Below are positions 14,983 through 15,876 of a stretch of DNA of 15,876 bases, piece by piece. The notes below the pieces were generated by a model that ran no database searches, was not told where the DNA came from, and worked only from the letters and a program-made list of their open reading frames with translations. How positions within the stretch are numbered: the first letter of the stretch is position 1; every line of letters begins with the position of its first letter. Source of the stretch: Scybalocola_A sp900557175 (lineage in GTDB: Bacteria > Bacillota > Clostridia > Lachnospirales > Lachnospiraceae); contig CALADH010000033.1 in the NCBI GenBank assembly GCA_937890745.1, positions 1-15,876 on the forward strand, written 5' to 3'. Made by a program: the position numbers and the translations under genes.

Positions 14983-15522
14983 ATGATATTAGAAACTAAA
15001 AGACTAATTTTACGCCCCTGGCTGGAATCTGATGCCGAAAGTTTGTATCAATACGCAAGCTCACCAAAAGTCGGCCCTATCGCCGGCTGGCCTGTCCACA
15101 CAAGTGTCGAAAATAGTTTAGAGATTATCCGCACCGTTTTATCGGCCCCCGAAACCTATGCCGTCATTGACAAAGAAAGTGACCGTGCCATTGGATGTGT
15201 TGGTATCATGATTGGCAAAAACAGCAATATTGAGCTGCCCAATACAGAAGGGGAGATCGGTTACTGGATTGGTACCCCTTATTGGGGCAAAGGACTGATT
15301 CCCGAAGCCGTCCATGAACTGCTCCGCTATGCTTTTGAAGAATTACAGCTTCAAAAAATATGGTGCGTCTATTTTGACGGTAATAATAATTCAAAACGTG
15401 TTCAGGAAAAATGTGGATTTCAGTACCAATTCACAAAAGAAAACGTTCATTGTTCCCTCCTAAATGACATGAGAACAGAGCATATATCCTGTCTGACAAA
15501 AGAACAATGGATGCGGCGGTAA
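14983..15522 (+). CDS. GNAT family N-acetyltransferase, RimJ/RimL type
   Basis: 179 residues. RLILRPWLESDAESLYQYA opens the fold, IGCVGIMI is the central strand, and GEIGYWIGTPYWGKGLIPEA carries the acetyl-CoA binding segment (GKG in place of the longer Q/RxxGxG/A form, usual in this branch). VYFDGNNNSKRVQEKCGFQY is the C-terminal N-x-x-S-x-x-x-x-E-K-x-GF motif. It should transfer acetyl from acetyl-CoA to an amine; the acceptor (ribosomal protein, small molecule or antibiotic) cannot be told. GAGG lies about 8 nt before the ATG. It is probably transcribed with the epimerase gene. No classical terminator follows; the palindromic element begins 36 bp downstream. Confidence 0.92.
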   Translation: MILETKRLILRPWLESDAESLYQYASSPKVGPIAGWPVHTSVENSLEIIRTVLSAPETYAVIDKESDRAIGCVGIMIGKNSNIELPNTEGEIGYWIGTPYWGKGLIPEAVHELLRYAFEELQLQKIWCVYFDGNNNSKRVQEKCGFQYQFTKENVHCSLLNDMRTEHISCLTKEQWMRR

Positions 15523-15876
15523 ATGGAGGTTTGTCAATGTGTTTGTACTTGCGCGTCCGAGGATGTCATGAATTTTTTGTGACATCTAGCCATCATACAC
15601 GCGGCATTGCTCGTGCGCTTCACGTATGGTTTTGTTTGCGATGCTAAAAATGCACGCTGCACAAAACATACTTGCAGCCCTCGCTGCCGCTGTCTTTTGG
15701 CTTCGCTACAACACGTTGTCATGACATCCTCTGCCGCCAAACTACAATGCACAGACGTCACTTACAAATATAAGGCAGCAGATACCACACTCCTGTCCAT
15801 ATGTGCAGAAAATATCTGTTAGCCATTGTCTAAAAGTCGTATAGCATATGGAAACTTCTGTCCTATATATCTGCGC
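15523..15876. other. Gene-free right end of the window
   Basis: 354 bp with no gene I can support. The main content is the palindromic element at 15559-15731. From 15732 to the edge the sequence is plain, with no promoter, terminator or start of a gene that I could recognise. A 36-codon frame (15537-15647) begins with ATG about 7 nt after GGAGG, just behind the acetyltransferase stop, but runs into the palindromic element and has no recognisable features. Confidence 0.6.
15559..15731. repeat. 173-bp palindromic intergenic element
   Basis: The outer arms GAGGATGTCATGA (15559-15571) and TCATGACATCCTC (15719-15731) are perfect 13 bp inverted repeats. Inside, GCGGCA (15601-15606) can pair with TGCCGC near 15685. 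A long inner stem pairs GTATG-TTTTGT (with one bulged G, about 15624-15635) with ACAAAACATAC (about 15661-15671), capped by a GCG/TGC-type stem and an AT loop. The left arm can alternatively fold locally, GATGTCA with TGACATC (15562-15568 with 15580-15586). The layout resembles a MITE-like or other dispersed palindromic element, or a structured RNA. No target-site duplication was recognised. Confidence 0.65.

Noticed and set aside
15534..15822. Overlapping frames on both strands in the right intergenic region
   Set aside because: They lie in the palindromic element, lack ribosome binding sites and have compositions typical of misread repeats.

Overview
The window looks like a chromosomal segment of a low-to-mid GC Gram-positive anaerobe, most likely a clostridium of the Lachnospiraceae type. 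This rests on AAGGAGG-type ribosome binding sites, sigmaA-like promoters, the fused folB-folK gene, an HD protein between folE and folP, and a DUF815 ATPase next to ppk. The assignment is inferred from gene content and style, not from a marker gene.

From about 13137 down to 258, on the minus strand, runs one tightly packed set of eleven genes behind a single strong promoter (TAGACA, 17 bp, TATAAT at 13109-13137). The order is an RlmI-like RNA methyltransferase, folC, folE, an HD-domain hydrolase, folP, folB-folK fusion, an adenosine-deaminase-like protein, pheA (chorismate mutase/prephenate dehydratase), a DUF815 AAA+ ATPase, a Ppx/GppA-like protein and ppk. Gaps range from 29 bp overlaps to 72 bp, and no terminator is visible inside. 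The folate block supplies GTP cyclohydrolase I, dihydroneopterin aldolase, HPPK, DHPS and folylpolyglutamate synthase. No Nudix enzyme for the dihydroneopterin triphosphate dephosphorylation step is present, so the HD protein is a natural candidate. The polyphosphate block has a normal ppk, but its Ppx-like partner has Gln at both positions where E. coli PPX has its catalytic Glu. The deaminase-like protein keeps all metal ligands but has Ile in place of the catalytic Glu of the HAGE motif.

The operon leader (12806 to about 13102) is unusual. It starts with a 25 bp perfect inverted repeat and continues with a 57 bp tandem repeat (two full copies plus 36 bp of a third), each copy carrying its own hairpin.

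To the right, on the plus strand, lies a small membrane protein of the PF06541 type with a clear terminator. It is followed by a 74-residue basic membrane peptide gene on the minus strand with its own good promoter, then a divergent plus-strand pair: a LacX-like aldose epimerase and a RimJ/RimL-type GNAT acetyltransferase.

Both window ends are non-coding and rich in nested palindromes (about 22-229 and 15559-15731). They look like dispersed structured intergenic elements or structured RNAs rather than genes. The best leads are the two enzyme-like proteins with altered catalytic residues, the HD protein in the folate cluster, and the palindromic/repeat elements including the operon leader.
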